From the NCBI GenBank assembly GCA_020847755.1, contig JADLBK010000073.1, forward strand, positions 1 to 52,244: DNA of 52,244 nucleotides, given 5' to 3'. Below, piece by piece: positions 26,111 through 34,547 of the stretch; within the stretch, counting starts at the first letter, position 1, and each line of letters opens with the position of its first letter. Below the pieces are notes generated by a model. The model was not told the origin of the DNA, searched no databases, and saw only the letters and a list, made by a program, of their open reading frames with translations. This stretch comes from Flavobacteriales bacterium. GTDB taxonomy: Bacteria; Bacteroidota; Bacteroidia; Flavobacteriales_F; PHOS-HE28. The position numbers and the translations under genes are program-made.

Positions 26111-27151
26111 ATGATCCATCGACCGACCCTTTTTCTGGCCTGTGCCGCGCTGCTGGGAACCTCCGCCCGCGCGCAGCTCCAGCGCATCGTCGTGCAAGGC
26201 ACCGGCGCACCGCAGGTGTTCACATCCATCTATGATGCCGTTGCGGGCGCCCAGCCGAACGACAAGCTCTACTTCAGCGGCGGCACCTTCCTGGCCGACT
26301 CGGGCCTCACCCTGACCATCCCGCTGCACTTCATAGGTGCGGGCATCCACCCGGACAGCACCAGCGTGACCACGCCGACAATCCTGACGACGAACGGGAA
26401 CGCTGACTTCACCTTCACCACCGGTGCGAGCGGAAGCAGCTTCACCGGCATCCGGTTCAACCCCGGAGGTGAGATCTACTATGGGATCGACGGTACCGAC
26501 GATGATCCGGTGGACATGCTGTTCGAGCGTTGCACCTTCAAGTTCGTCCGCCTCGGGTGGGTGGAACCCTCCACCTCGAGCAGCACATTCAATGAATGCA
26601 TCTTCTACGACGGCATCTATGCCTCCGGTGGTGCGGCCACGATCGACCGGTCCGTGGTGCAGGGTGGTCCGCTCAACATCTTCCGCCCCAGCGGCCTGAT
26701 CATGAGCAACAGTGTGATCCTGGGCCAGCGTCTGCAGAACTCCCAGAACGCCATCGTCCAGAACTGCGTGTTCACGTATGCCGGTGCACCGCTGTGGCAG
26801 GTGAGCGGGGTCCAGATCACCAACTGCATCATCAATGGCGCCGGGATGTTCAGCAACTCGGGCGGTAACACGGAGACGAACACCATCTACAGCCAGACTC
26901 CGGCGATGACCTTCGTGAGCGAGACGGACGGCGCCTACCAGTTCACCGACGATCTGCACCTGCTGCCCGGTAGTCCGGGGATCGGTGCGGGCAACGACGG
27001 AACGGATATCGGCCTCTATGGGACGAGCTCGCCGTACAAGCCCGGCAACGTGCCGTACAATCCGCACTTCCGGAACGCCACCATCGCCCCGGCCACGAAC
27101 CCCGATGGCACGTTGCCGGTGAACATCCGCGTGGCCGCACAACCGAACTGA
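26111..27151 (+). CDS. Secreted beta-helix-like protein of unknown function
   Basis: 346 residues with signal peptide (MIHRPTLFLACAALLGTSARAQ). The pattern is of a right-handed parallel beta-helix: FTSIYDAVAGAQPNDKLYFS at the N-terminus (pectate-lyase-like entry coil), then coils such as MLFERCTFKFVRLGWVEPST, TFNECIFYDGIYASGGAATI, LIMSNSVILGQRLQNSQNAI, and VQITNCIINGAGMFSNSGG. It ends with LHLLPGSPGIGAGNDGTDIG-type motifs seen in surface choice-of-anchor proteins. No T9SS sorting domain is present, although the next gene, 3 bp downstream, has one. Possible partner of that protein. Confidence 0.82.
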   Translation: MIHRPTLFLACAALLGTSARAQLQRIVVQGTGAPQVFTSIYDAVAGAQPNDKLYFSGGTFLADSGLTLTIPLHFIGAGIHPDSTSVTTPTILTTNGNADFTFTTGASGSSFTGIRFNPGGEIYYGIDGTDDDPVDMLFERCTFKFVRLGWVEPSTSSSTFNECIFYDGIYASGGAATIDRSVVQGGPLNIFRPSGLIMSNSVILGQRLQNSQNAIVQNCVFTYAGAPLWQVSGVQITNCIINGAGMFSNSGGNTETNTIYSQTPAMTFVSETDGAYQFTDDLHLLPGSPGIGAGNDGTDIGLYGTSSPYKPGNVPYNPHFRNATIAPATNPDGTLPVNIRVAAQPN

Positions 27152-27154
27152 GCG

Positions 27155-28099
27155 ATGCGCGCCAAGGTGATACTGCCTGCCATCGCGGCCATGTGCAGCG
27201 CGCAGGCCCAACAGATCGACACTTACCGCTACTGGTTCGATGACGCCATCGCCAATGCGGTCACCACCACCGTTGCCGCGACCGATGAGCTCACGCTCAA
27301 CACGGTGTGGCCGACCGGCTCCATGGCCCCGGGTCATCACCGCGTGAGCTTCCAGTTCCGTGACACCGATGGTGTCTGGTCGGTGCCCTCCACGAAGCTG
27401 TTCGTCCGCGGTGGACATGACATCGTGGGCTACCGGTACTGGGTGAACGACGACATCGGCACGCTCATCACCGGCACTGTAGGCCCGGCCCAGGTGGCGG
27501 ACCTTAATTCCCTGATCGATCCCGGTACCTTGACCAAGGCCTTCAACACCGTCACGATCCAGTTCATGGACGCCGACGGCGCGTACACCGTGCCACGGAC
27601 CGAGCACTTCACCGCGCACAGCGGCCTGGTAAGCGGGTATCAATACTGGATCGATGACGACATCGCGAACAGCCAGAGCGGGAGCCTCGCTCCGGCCGAC
27701 GTGGTCGACCTGATCGCGGACGTGCCCACCGGCGTTCCGAACGGGAACCATCTCTTCACCATCCGCTTCAGCGGAGCGAACGGCAGCTGGAGCGTCCCGC
27801 TCACCGCGGAGTTCAGCGTGATCCTGAGCACACCGGAGCTTCCGGGCGTCACGGACCTGCTGCTGTTCCCCAATCCGGTGACCGATCAGCTCGGGCTCCG
27901 GCTGACGACCGACGAGGCGCGCACCCTGAGCCTGCAGGTGCTCGACCTCTCCGGATCCGTGGTGGCCGACCTGAGCACCTGGAGCGTGAGCTCCACGGCG
28001 CACCGCAGCTGGGACATCAGCGCGTTGGCCAGCGGGAGCTACCTGCTCCGGATCACGGGTGAGCACGGGGCCTGGACCACCCGGTTCGTGAAGCCGTGA
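27155..28099 (+). CDS. T9SS type A sorting-domain protein with three YRYWFDD-type repeats
   Basis: 314 residues; short signal peptide (MRAKVILPAIAAMCSAQA). It has three tandem beta-rich repeats of about 70 residues beginning YRYWFDDAIANAV, YRYWVNDDIGTLI and YQYWIDDDIANSQ, each closing with a strand like RVSFQFRDTDGVWSVP or FTIRFSGANGSWSVP. This is an Ig-like repeat found on Bacteroidota surface proteins. The C-terminus is a T9SS type A sorting domain (LLLFPNPVTDQLGLRL ... LASGSYLLRITGEHGAWTTR). It lies 3 bp after the beta-helix gene, so the two are likely co-expressed. Confidence 0.87.
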   Translation: MRAKVILPAIAAMCSAQAQQIDTYRYWFDDAIANAVTTTVAATDELTLNTVWPTGSMAPGHHRVSFQFRDTDGVWSVPSTKLFVRGGHDIVGYRYWVNDDIGTLITGTVGPAQVADLNSLIDPGTLTKAFNTVTIQFMDADGAYTVPRTEHFTAHSGLVSGYQYWIDDDIANSQSGSLAPADVVDLIADVPTGVPNGNHLFTIRFSGANGSWSVPLTAEFSVILSTPELPGVTDLLLFPNPVTDQLGLRLTTDEARTLSLQVLDLSGSVVADLSTWSVSSTAHRSWDISALASGSYLLRITGEHGAWTTRFVKP

Positions 28100-28139
28100 A
28101 CGCGAACACCTGACCGGCGGACCGGCAGGACATCAGCAA

Positions 28140-28167
28140 AAGGGCTGCTCCACATGGGGCGGCCCTT
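28140..28167 (+). terminator. Hairpin terminator after the T9SS repeat protein
   Basis: 12-bp stem AAGGGCTGCTCC / GGGGCGGCCCTT (two T-G pairs) with an ACAT tetraloop, 41 bp after the stop codon. The same GGGCNGC design as the terminator at 20885. Confidence 0.78.
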
Positions 28168-28219
28168 CCTGCGTTGAACCGATCGGCACGGAGCGTGTAC
28201 GGGGGGCTGTCGCGGTGCC

Positions 28220-28227
28220 TTCCTTTG
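28220..28227 (+). promoter_or_regulatory. Putative -7 element for the DUF4139 gene
   Basis: TTCCTTTG followed by CATCG, 16 nt before ATG 28244; seven of eight bases match TAnnTTTG. Confidence 0.4.
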
Positions 28228-28243
28228 CATCGAGAACCCACCC

Positions 28244-29854
28244 ATGCGCACGCTCCTGGTCCCGTTCCTGATCGCCACCACCCTGCTGCAGGCCGCAGAG
28301 GGCGAACGACCCGTCACCAGCCGGATCACCGCGGCCAAGGTGTTCCTGAGCGGCGCACAGGTGAGCCGGTCCGCATCGGTCACCGTGCCGGTCGGGCGCA
28401 CCACGCTGGTGTTCGCGGGCCTCAGCCAGGAACTGGACCCGATGAGCATTCAGGTGACGGGCAAGGGCGGCTACACGATCCTGAGCGTCAACCACCGCAT
28501 CAACTACCTCACGGAAAGCCCGAAGAAGCAGGAGATCGAGGAGCTGAAGGCGCGGATCAAGAAGCTGGAACACGACTGGAACATCGAGAACGGCCTGCAA
28601 CAGGTGTGGGTGAACGAGGAACAGCTGCTGCTGAAGAACAGCACGGTGGGCGGGCAACAGAACGGGCTCACCGCCGCACAGCTGCAGGCCGTGAACGACT
28701 ATGTGCGCGAACGGATGAAGGCCATGAAGGCCGGCTGGCTGGCCGTGGAGGAAAAGAAGCAGGCCATCCATGAGGAGGCCGAGAAACTGCGCCAGCAGCT
28801 CGGCACGCTGCAGGCCCAGGCCCCGCGCCCCACATGCGAGGTGGTGGTGGAGCTGGACAGCCCGGCGGAGGTGGCGGCCACCTTCACGCTCGGCTACTTC
28901 GTGCGCAGCGCGGGATGGACACCGGCCTATGACCTGCGCGCCAAGGCCGTGGGACAGCCCATCGAACTGCTGATGAAGGCCCAGGTGGTGAACAACACCG
29001 GAGAGGACTGGACCAAGGTGGACCTGGGCCTGAGCAGTGGCAACCCCACGGTTGGCGGGGTGATGCCCGAGCTGCGGCCTTGGGTGCTGGATGAACCCGC
29101 GATGCTGGAGTCGATCACGATCCGAAGTGGGCGGACCAGGTCCGAGGCGTACCGCGAAGCGCCACCGGCCGCCATGGGCGATGCAACGATGAAACTGGAT
29201 GACCTGGACGCCGTGACCACGGTGGACAACACCGTGGTGTTCCGCACCACCACCGTGGAGTTCGCCATCGAGGCTCCGTTCACTGTGCCCAGCGACGGAC
29301 AGGCGCACACGGTGGGCGTACGCACGCACAGCATCCCTGCGCTGTACAAGCACTACTGCACACCCAAGCTGGACCCCGATGCCTTCCTCTATGCACGCAC
29401 CACCGGATGGGAGGACCTGAACCTGCTGCCGGGTCAGGCCAACGTGTTCTTCGAGGGCACCTTCGTGGGCCAGAGCCATCTGGACCTGAGCCGCCCGCAG
29501 GACACGCTGAACATCAGCCTGGGGCGCGACAAGGGTGTGGTGGTGGAGCGTGCGCGCCGCAAGGGCTCCGACGACAAGGCCGTGATCGGAGGCAAGCGCA
29601 CGGTGACGCGCGGATGGGACATCACGGTGCGCAACACCAAGTCCACCGCGGTGGACCTGGAACTGCACGACCAGTACCCGTTGAGCCCGCGCAGCGAGGT
29701 GGAGGTGAAGCTCGAGGACGCCGGTGGTGCCGCGGTGGACGAGCAGCGCGGGCGCCTCACCTGGCGCTTCAGCCTGGAACCCAAGGCCACGCGTAAGCAG
29801 GGCTTCGTCTACAGCGTGAAGCATCCCAAGGACCAGCCGGTGGTGGTGGAGTAG
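28244..29854 (+). CDS. DUF4139 / mucoidy-inhibitor MuiA family protein
   Basis: 536 residues; signal peptide MRTLLVPFLIATTLLQAAEG. The N-terminal DUF4140-type domain (SRITAAKVFLSGAQVSRSAS, DPMSIQVTGKGGYTILSV) is followed by a coiled coil at about 95-195 (KKQEIEELKARIKKLEHDWN, EEKKQAIHEEAEKLRQQLGT) and a C-terminal DUF4139 beta-rich domain (YFVRSAGWTPAYDLRAKA, QVVNNTGEDWTKVDLGLSSG, ATRKQGFVYSVKHPKDQPV). Family members are envelope proteins of unknown biochemical role. It has its own putative promoter and follows a terminator, so it is an independent unit. Confidence 0.9.
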   Translation: MRTLLVPFLIATTLLQAAEGERPVTSRITAAKVFLSGAQVSRSASVTVPVGRTTLVFAGLSQELDPMSIQVTGKGGYTILSVNHRINYLTESPKKQEIEELKARIKKLEHDWNIENGLQQVWVNEEQLLLKNSTVGGQQNGLTAAQLQAVNDYVRERMKAMKAGWLAVEEKKQAIHEEAEKLRQQLGTLQAQAPRPTCEVVVELDSPAEVAATFTLGYFVRSAGWTPAYDLRAKAVGQPIELLMKAQVVNNTGEDWTKVDLGLSSGNPTVGGVMPELRPWVLDEPAMLESITIRSGRTRSEAYREAPPAAMGDATMKLDDLDAVTTVDNTVVFRTTTVEFAIEAPFTVPSDGQAHTVGVRTHSIPALYKHYCTPKLDPDAFLYARTTGWEDLNLLPGQANVFFEGTFVGQSHLDLSRPQDTLNISLGRDKGVVVERARRKGSDDKAVIGGKRTVTRGWDITVRNTKSTAVDLELHDQYPLSPRSEVEVKLEDAGGAAVDEQRGRLTWRFSLEPKATRKQGFVYSVKHPKDQPVVVE

Positions 29855-29886
29855 CTTCGCAGTTCACCGCACCCAGCGGCCCGTGC

Positions 29887-30558
29887 ATGCGCTCTCCCCA
29901 CCCATCGCTCATCGTTCTCCTGCTTGCCACACTGCCCTTGGGCCTGTCCGCGCAACGCGTGAACGCCACCTTCATCGGCAACTGCGCGTTCCGGATCGGG
30001 CTGGAGGACTGGACGCTGTTCACCGACTTCCCCTACCAGCCCGGCCACTCAGGATATGACACGTACGAGATGCCGGCCGATATGGCCGATGTCCGGGGAA
30101 CAGCCCTGATCACGCACGGTCACCTCGACCACTTCGACAGCAGCAGGTTCGCCGGGACACGCCTCGACCTGATCGCGCCGTTCCAAGCGGAGGCGGCACA
30201 AGCTGCTTCGATCGCCCGGCTCGAGGCGCAGGGCATCTACATCTACCCGCAGGCCACGCCGCATGGGGACATGCCGCATGCCTCGTACATCGTCAGCCTC
30301 CGCGGGCGCCGTCTGTACATCGCGGGCGATACCGAGGACCCCGCGCACCTGCTGGCTTCGCGTGACCTGGCGGTGGTCTTCGTCACGCCCTGGTTGCTGC
30401 GCACGGTGCACGCGCAGGGCAAACGCATCGATGCACGCGCCGTGGTGGTGATGCACCACGAGGCGGCCACCGTCGAGGGCCTGGACCTTCCTGCGCCCTG
30501 TGACGGGTGCCGCTTCGTCATCCCGCGTCAGGGCGAGGTGATCGAACTGTTCCGCTGA
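29887..30558 (+). CDS. Exported metallo-beta-lactamase-fold hydrolase (UlaG-like)
   Basis: 223 residues with signal peptide (MRSPHPSLIVLLLATLPLGLSAQ), an unusual location for this fold. Metal-binding motif HGHLDH at 77-82; further ligands are likely in PHGDMPHASY and AGDTEDPAHLL; a late VVVMHHEAATV segment may give the last histidine. The short length and N-terminal GNCAFRIGLEDWTLFTDFPY resemble the UlaG-like L-ascorbate-6-P lactonase branch rather than beta-lactamases. The substrate is unknown. It starts 32 bp after the DUF4139 gene and may be co-transcribed. Confidence 0.83.
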   Translation: MRSPHPSLIVLLLATLPLGLSAQRVNATFIGNCAFRIGLEDWTLFTDFPYQPGHSGYDTYEMPADMADVRGTALITHGHLDHFDSSRFAGTRLDLIAPFQAEAAQAASIARLEAQGIYIYPQATPHGDMPHASYIVSLRGRRLYIAGDTEDPAHLLASRDLAVVFVTPWLLRTVHAQGKRIDARAVVVMHHEAATVEGLDLPAPCDGCRFVIPRQGEVIELFR

Positions 30559-30596
30559 TCCGAGCGGAACGTCGGAGAACCTGTTCAGCAGGGGCC

Positions 30597-30725
30597 ATGG
30601 CCGAAGCCCTGAAGGAGGTGTTCAACCGGGCGTAGTTCGATCGTCCGGTGGAAGAGATCGCCGCTGCCTCGACGGCCGGGCAGAGGGCGGCTGATGCGGA
30701 AAGGAAAGGTGTCAGCAAGGAGTGA
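30597..30725 (+). pseudogene. Possible remnant of a DNA alkylation repair (AlkD-like) N-terminus
   Basis: A start-like ATG at 30597 reads MAEALKEVFNRA, then TAG (30633-30635), then FDRPVEEIAAAS in the same frame to TGA at 30723. The beginning resembles the MAEPLK-x(2)-(F/Y)N start of AlkD-like HEAT-repeat glycosylases with an internal stop. The match is short, so this may be chance. Confidence 0.2.
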
Positions 30726-30786
30726 GGAATACCCACCGAACCACGGTGAAAGACGCTGATACGCAGTGCCTGATGGACACAAAGGA

Positions 30787-31227
30787 TCAGGCCAGCTGTG
30801 CGCTCAGGGTGATGGGCACGCTCCGCAGCAATTGGCTGATGGGGCAGTTGGCCTTGGCGTCCTCCGCACAAGCCTGAAACCGCTCGGCGTCGATGCCAGG
30901 CACCGTGCCCTTCAGGTCCAGATGGATGCCCACCACGCCCATGCCCTCGCCCACCTTGTCCATCTTCACGTTGGCCGTGCATTCGAGCGCATCGGCGGTG
31001 AAGCCGGCGGCGTTGAGCACGAAGCTCAGCTTCATGGTGAAGCAGCTGGCGTGCGCAGCGGCGATCAGCTCCTCGGGGTTGGTACCGGCGCGGCCGTCCT
31101 CGCTGACGAAGCGGGTGAGGAAGGAGTGCGGGGTGTTGCTGAGCACACCGCTGGTGGTGGTGATGTGGCCGGCGCCTTCCTTGCCGGTGCCGTTCCAGGT
31201 GGCGGTGGCCTTGCGGTTGATGGGCAT
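30787..31227 (-). CDS. OsmC family peroxiredoxin
   Basis: 146 residues from ATG 31227 (MPINRKATATWNG). OsmC/Ohr fold reducing organic hydroperoxides. Both catalytic cysteines are seen: AAAHASCFTMKLS and ANCPISQLL. The N-terminal ATWNGTGKEGAGHI and the typical GTNPEELIAAAHASCF match OsmC rather than Ohr. It is the last gene of a five-gene minus-strand group, 38 bp after the NAD(P)-binding gene. Cytoplasmic; no signal peptide. Confidence 0.92.
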   Translation of the reverse strand: MPINRKATATWNGTGKEGAGHITTTSGVLSNTPHSFLTRFVSEDGRAGTNPEELIAAAHASCFTMKLSFVLNAAGFTADALECTANVKMDKVGEGMGVVGIHLDLKGTVPGIDAERFQACAEDAKANCPISQLLRSVPITLSAQLA

Positions 31228-31265
31228 CTGCGTTCGCGTTAGGGGTTGGTGCCGAAGGTAATGGC

Positions 31266-31871
31266 CTAGCGCCGCATCAGCTTGAACGCGATCCCACGAC
31301 CCATCTTTTGGAAGATGGCCAGATCGATCCACACCAGGGCGAAGCCTTCCAGGATGGGCACCTTGTCATCGCCGCCCATGTCGTAGCAGGCGGCGAAGCC
31401 CACGGCCTTCACCAGCTCGCGCACCCGGGCCTTCGCATCGGCACTGCCACCGGCCATGAACATGTCCGCCAGCTCATCGCCGTAGCGCGGGTCGGCCAGG
31501 TTCTCCCAGCCGGTGCAGTTGAAGACCTTCACGGCGTCAGCCCCGGCTTTGCGCAGCGCTTCGAAGCCGGGCGCGGTGCCGAGCGGACCCGCCATGTTGG
31601 TGGCGTCCATCACCAGCTTGCCCTTCACCGCATCCCCCAGGCTCGTGGCCAGCTCCACCACCACCTTGCCGGGCGTGGCGATAAGCACGGACTCTGAGGC
31701 CTGCACCGCCTCAGTGATCGTCATCACGCGGGCGCCGATGCCTTGCGCCCAGGTCAAGGTCTCCGCGTCGTTCGGGTTGCGCGCACCGATGAGGATGTCG
31801 TGTCCCGCGGCCTTCCATTTCTCCGCGAGCGTGCCGCCGATGTTGCCGGCGCCGATGATGGTGATCGTCAT
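31266..31871 (-). CDS. NAD(P)-binding protein of the NADPH-dependent F420 reductase-like family
   Basis: 201 residues from ATG 31871 (MTITIIGAGNIGGTLAEKWK). Rossmann motif GAGNIGGTLA at the N-terminus, ARNPNDAETL after the second strand (NADP preference likely), ATPGKVVVELATSL and MDATNMAGPLGTAPGFEALR, as in F420H2:NADP oxidoreductase-like proteins. Such proteins are common in bacteria without F420, so the true substrate is unknown. It lies between the DUF481-like gene (41 bp) and OsmC (38 bp), in line with a redox role. Confidence 0.88.
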   Translation of the reverse strand: MTITIIGAGNIGGTLAEKWKAAGHDILIGARNPNDAETLTWAQGIGARVMTITEAVQASESVLIATPGKVVVELATSLGDAVKGKLVMDATNMAGPLGTAPGFEALRKAGADAVKVFNCTGWENLADPRYGDELADMFMAGGSADAKARVRELVKAVGFAACYDMGGDDKVPILEGFALVWIDLAIFQKMGRGIAFKLMRR

Positions 31872-31912
31872 GGCAGGTTGAAGGGTTGGGGGTTGATGAG
31901 GTTGGGGGTTGG

Positions 31913-32773
31913 TCACCGCCGTTCATAGCTGATGCCAAAGGTCCACAACAGGTCCTCGTAGGTGTTGCGCTGCTGCACCACGCTCTCGTAGCTCCAGTTC
32001 ACGGCCTGGCGCAGGGCAAAGCATTTCTTGAGGGGGATGCTGAGCGCGGCTTCCACGTGGGCGCGCAGGTTGTCGGCATCGGTGAGCGATGGCTGCAACC
32101 AGGCTTCGTACTGGACGCGCATCACCCCTTCCAACAGCTTGTGCTCGCCGTACAACCGGCCGGTGAGACGCCAGGTCTCCAGCTCCGTTGCGGTCAGGTC
32201 AGGCCGCTCCCGGAAGCTCGCGCTGCGAAAAGTGTTGGCCTCGTAGGTGGCGGTGGCGGAGAGCTTGAGCAACTGCGCGTTCTTCCGCAGCAGCACATAG
32301 GTGATGCCCGGGCCCACCTGGGTTCGGTGGTCGATGCCGCGCTGGTGGCTGCGCTGGTACCACAGCATCAGGTAGGGATAGAGGCGGGCGCGCGGGTTGA
32401 CATAGACGAAGTTGCGCCAGATGCCCTCCCCCAGTGTCTGCCGGTAGAAGAAGGTGCCGTACTGGTAGTTGATCGCGCTCTTGAAGCCCCAGCGCTCGCG
32501 AACGTGCGCCACCTCACCCGTTCCCAGCAGCATGAACTGCTCCACGTTGCCGCGCAGCCAGCTACCGGTGGCGCTCACACGGTACTGCCAGCGCAGGGTA
32601 TCGGCCTCGCTCAGTTGGGCGTGGGCGGTGGAGATAGTGGTTAGGTTGATGATCGCGGCAGTTGTGAAGGTCTGTATGGTGAGAAAGTGAGAAGATGAGA
32701 AAGCGCGCCACTTTCTCACTTCATCTCTTTCTCTCTTTATCACTTCTCCAAGCATCTCAATCCAAGTATCCAT
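31913..32773 (-). CDS. DUF481-like outer-membrane beta-barrel protein
   Basis: The frame gives 286 residues. From STAHAQ onward it is a mature beta-barrel of about 230 residues with alternating aromatic strands (LRWQYRVSATGSWLRGNVEQ, WGFKSAINYQYGTFF, LYPYLMLWYQRSHQRGIDHR, EDLLWTFGISYERR). This resembles DUF481 proteins. The start is uncertain: ATG 32773 overlaps the bestrophin gene by 17 bp, with alternatives at ATG 32755 and GTG 32719. The last gives a compact signal peptide (MRKWRAFSSSHFLTIQTFTT). The region between carries a GA/CT-rich imperfect hairpin, so part of the predicted N-terminus may be untranslated leader. Confidence 0.8.
   Translation of the reverse strand: MDTWIEMLGEVIKRERDEVRKWRAFSSSHFLTIQTFTTAAIINLTTISTAHAQLSEADTLRWQYRVSATGSWLRGNVEQFMLLGTGEVAHVRERWGFKSAINYQYGTFFYRQTLGEGIWRNFVYVNPRARLYPYLMLWYQRSHQRGIDHRTQVGPGITYVLLRKNAQLLKLSATATYEANTFRSASFRERPDLTATELETWRLTGRLYGEHKLLEGVMRVQYEAWLQPSLTDADNLRAHVEAALSIPLKKCFALRQAVNWSYESVVQQRNTYEDLLWTFGISYERR
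32680..32745. repeat. GA/CT-rich imperfect inverted repeat
   Basis: GAGAAAGTGAGAAGATGAGAAAG on one arm faces a near complement (CTTTCTCACTTCATCTCTTTC) across a CGCGC centre. The composition is quite unlike the surrounding GC-rich DNA, and it lies at the 5-prime end of the DUF481-like gene. Confidence 0.5.
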
Positions 32774-33689
32774 CCACCGGCTGAAGCTTCACGGGCAGTT
32801 GCGTTTCGCCCAGCAGTTCCCGCAGGTCGCGCTCGATGGTGTTGCATAGGGCGGTGAGCGGCACATCGGTGATGCGGCCCTCGAAGGGGTCCTCGTTCAC
32901 CTCGCCCACCTTGCCGATGATGGCGAACACGAAGCTGATGACGAGCGCCACGGGCACCACGGCCCAGCCAATGCCCATGCGCTCCAGGTCGGCCACCAGG
33001 CAGAAGGGCAGCAGCACGATGAACACCTGCAGGAAAAGGCGTGTGAAGAAGTGGTATTGCCGTAGCAGCGGCGTGTTCTTGATGCGTTCGCAGCCGCCCT
33101 GGTAATTGGCCAGCGCCAGCAGCTGTCCTTCCATCTGGAAGCTGTCGAAGCCGCCGAGGGTGCCATCGGCCATGGCCTGGTAGATGCGGCGGCCCAGCTG
33201 CTGCATCACCACGTTGGGCTTGTTGTTCGCCTTCAGCACTTCATCGTGGTCCGCGGCGGGGAGCAGTGGTGCCAGCTCAGACCACGCCTGCTGCCCGCGT
33301 AGGTGGAGCCGCAGCGCATGCACCCACGCGATCACCTTGTACACCATCTCGCGCTTGAAGGCCGCACTGCGCGCCGCGTCGTGGTTCGGCTGGTGCGCAT
33401 GGCTGTCCGTGAAGGTGATGATGAGCCGCGCCAGCACCCGCGTGCTGTTCACGATGCCGCCCCAGAGCGTGCGCGCCTCCCACCAGCGGCCGTAGGCGCT
33501 GTTGTTGCGGAAGCCGATGAAGATGGCCAGCGCCCCGCCGAGCGTGGCCGCGATGCTGAAGGGCAGCGCCACCAGGGGTTCCCAGCGGTGCAGCGCATAG
33601 GCCCCACCCGCTGCGACCAGGGCCAGCAACAGCTCACCCTGCACGTAGGGGAGCACCTTCAGGGGGGAGAAGCGGCGTTTGATGATCAT
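32757..33689 (-). CDS. Bestrophin family (UPF0187) membrane channel
   Basis: 310 residues from ATG 33689 (MIIKRRFSPLKVLPYVQGEL); the frame extends to a TTG at 33722, which is less likely. Hydrophobic segments: about 17-34, 43-60 (FSIAATLGGALAIFIGFRNN), and a pair near 215-265 (QVFIVLLPFCLVADL, WAVVPVALVISFVFAIIG). Family signatures are FRNNSAYGRWWEARTLWGG near residue 58 and GEVNEDPFEGRITDVPLTAL near the end. Bacterial bestrophins are pentameric ion channels of the inner membrane. It overlaps the DUF481-like gene. Confidence 0.92.
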   Translation of the reverse strand: MIIKRRFSPLKVLPYVQGELLLALVAAGGAYALHRWEPLVALPFSIAATLGGALAIFIGFRNNSAYGRWWEARTLWGGIVNSTRVLARLIITFTDSHAHQPNHDAARSAAFKREMVYKVIAWVHALRLHLRGQQAWSELAPLLPAADHDEVLKANNKPNVVMQQLGRRIYQAMADGTLGGFDSFQMEGQLLALANYQGGCERIKNTPLLRQYHFFTRLFLQVFIVLLPFCLVADLERMGIGWAVVPVALVISFVFAIIGKVGEVNEDPFEGRITDVPLTALCNTIERDLRELLGETQLPVKLQPVDGYLD

Positions 33690-33720
33690 GGGCTGGGATA
33701 CATCGTTCGGGTTGCGGATC

Positions 33721-33786
33721 AACGGTCCAGCGCACCCGTATGGTCAACCCGGTGGGTCGAGGCTACAGGTGCGCTGATCCACCGTT
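33721..33786 (-). terminator. Long imperfect inverted repeat after the DJ-1/PfpI gene
   Basis: Arms AACGGT-CC-AGCGCACC (33721-33736) and GGTGCGCTGATCCACCGTT (33768-33786) pair over 15 bp with an asymmetric bulge. On the minus strand it begins 3 nt after the DJ-1 stop, so a terminator or processing structure between DJ-1 and bestrophin is likely. Confidence 0.45.
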
Positions 33787-33789
33787 ATG

Positions 33790-34536
33790 TCAGGCTCCCA
33801 GCGCCTCGATCACCATGCGGGCGGTGGCGGCGCCACTGAACTGTTGCTGGCCGGTGATCAGTCGCCCATCGCGTACGGCGAAGGCCTTGAACATCCCGCC
33901 GGTGATGAAGTTGGTGTTGGGCAGCTTCCTCGCCTCGGTCTCGATCCAGAAGGGCTGGATGCGCTGGCCCACGAAGTTGTCCGCGAACTGCTCCTCGGCA
34001 TCGGCGAAGCCCGTCCAGGTCTTGCCGTCCACCAACAGCTTGCCGTCGGCGGTCTTCGCCTTCAGCAGGATGCAGGTGGCATGGCACACGATGGCCACCA
34101 CCTTCCTCGCCTCGTGGAAGTCCACCACGAGCTTGTGGAGCGGGGCGTTGTCGATGAAGGTGTACATCGGGCTCTGGCCGCCGGTGAGGAAGACGGCGTC
34201 GTAGTCGGCCACGTTGATAGCGCTCATCGGCTTGGTGTTCTTCACCAGCTCCGCATGCTTGGGGCTCTTCTTGAAGCCGAGGCTCAGGATGTCGGCCGCG
34301 CTGTACCCGCTCTCGTGCTCGGGGTCGCTGAAGCCGTCGGCCATCAGGTCCCCGCCATCGGGGCTGTAGATGTCCACCTGGTAGCCTTTCTCCACGAACT
34401 CCCAGTAGGGGTGCGTGAGCTCGGCCCACCAGAAGCCGATGGGCCAGCCGGTCTGCTTGCTGGTGGAGGCGTTGGCGGCGATGAGGGCGATGCGCTTGGG
34501 CTTCGCGGGGTCGATGAGGTTGAGGGATGCGCTCAT
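33790..34536 (-). CDS. DJ-1/PfpI (type 1 glutamine amidotransferase-like) protein
   Basis: 248 residues from ATG 34536 (MSASLNLIDPAKPKRIALIA). It resembles the Hsp31/glyoxalase III-like branch: GFWWAELTHPYWEFVEKGYQ at 34-53, VDIYSPDGGDLMADGFSDPE after it, DAVFLTGGQSPMYTFIDN, and the nucleophile elbow AIVCHATCILL with Cys151-His152. Known members detoxify glyoxals or act as deglycase or peptidase. It is divergent from an HxlR regulator, a common arrangement for electrophile-responsive genes. First gene of the minus-strand cluster reaching OsmC. Confidence 0.9.
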   Translation of the reverse strand: MSASLNLIDPAKPKRIALIAANASTSKQTGWPIGFWWAELTHPYWEFVEKGYQVDIYSPDGGDLMADGFSDPEHESGYSAADILSLGFKKSPKHAELVKNTKPMSAINVADYDAVFLTGGQSPMYTFIDNAPLHKLVVDFHEARKVVAIVCHATCILLKAKTADGKLLVDGKTWTGFADAEEQFADNFVGQRIQPFWIETEARKLPNTNFITGGMFKAFAVRDGRLITGQQQFSGAATARMVIEALGA

Positions 34537-34547
34537 GGTCTGTTGTT

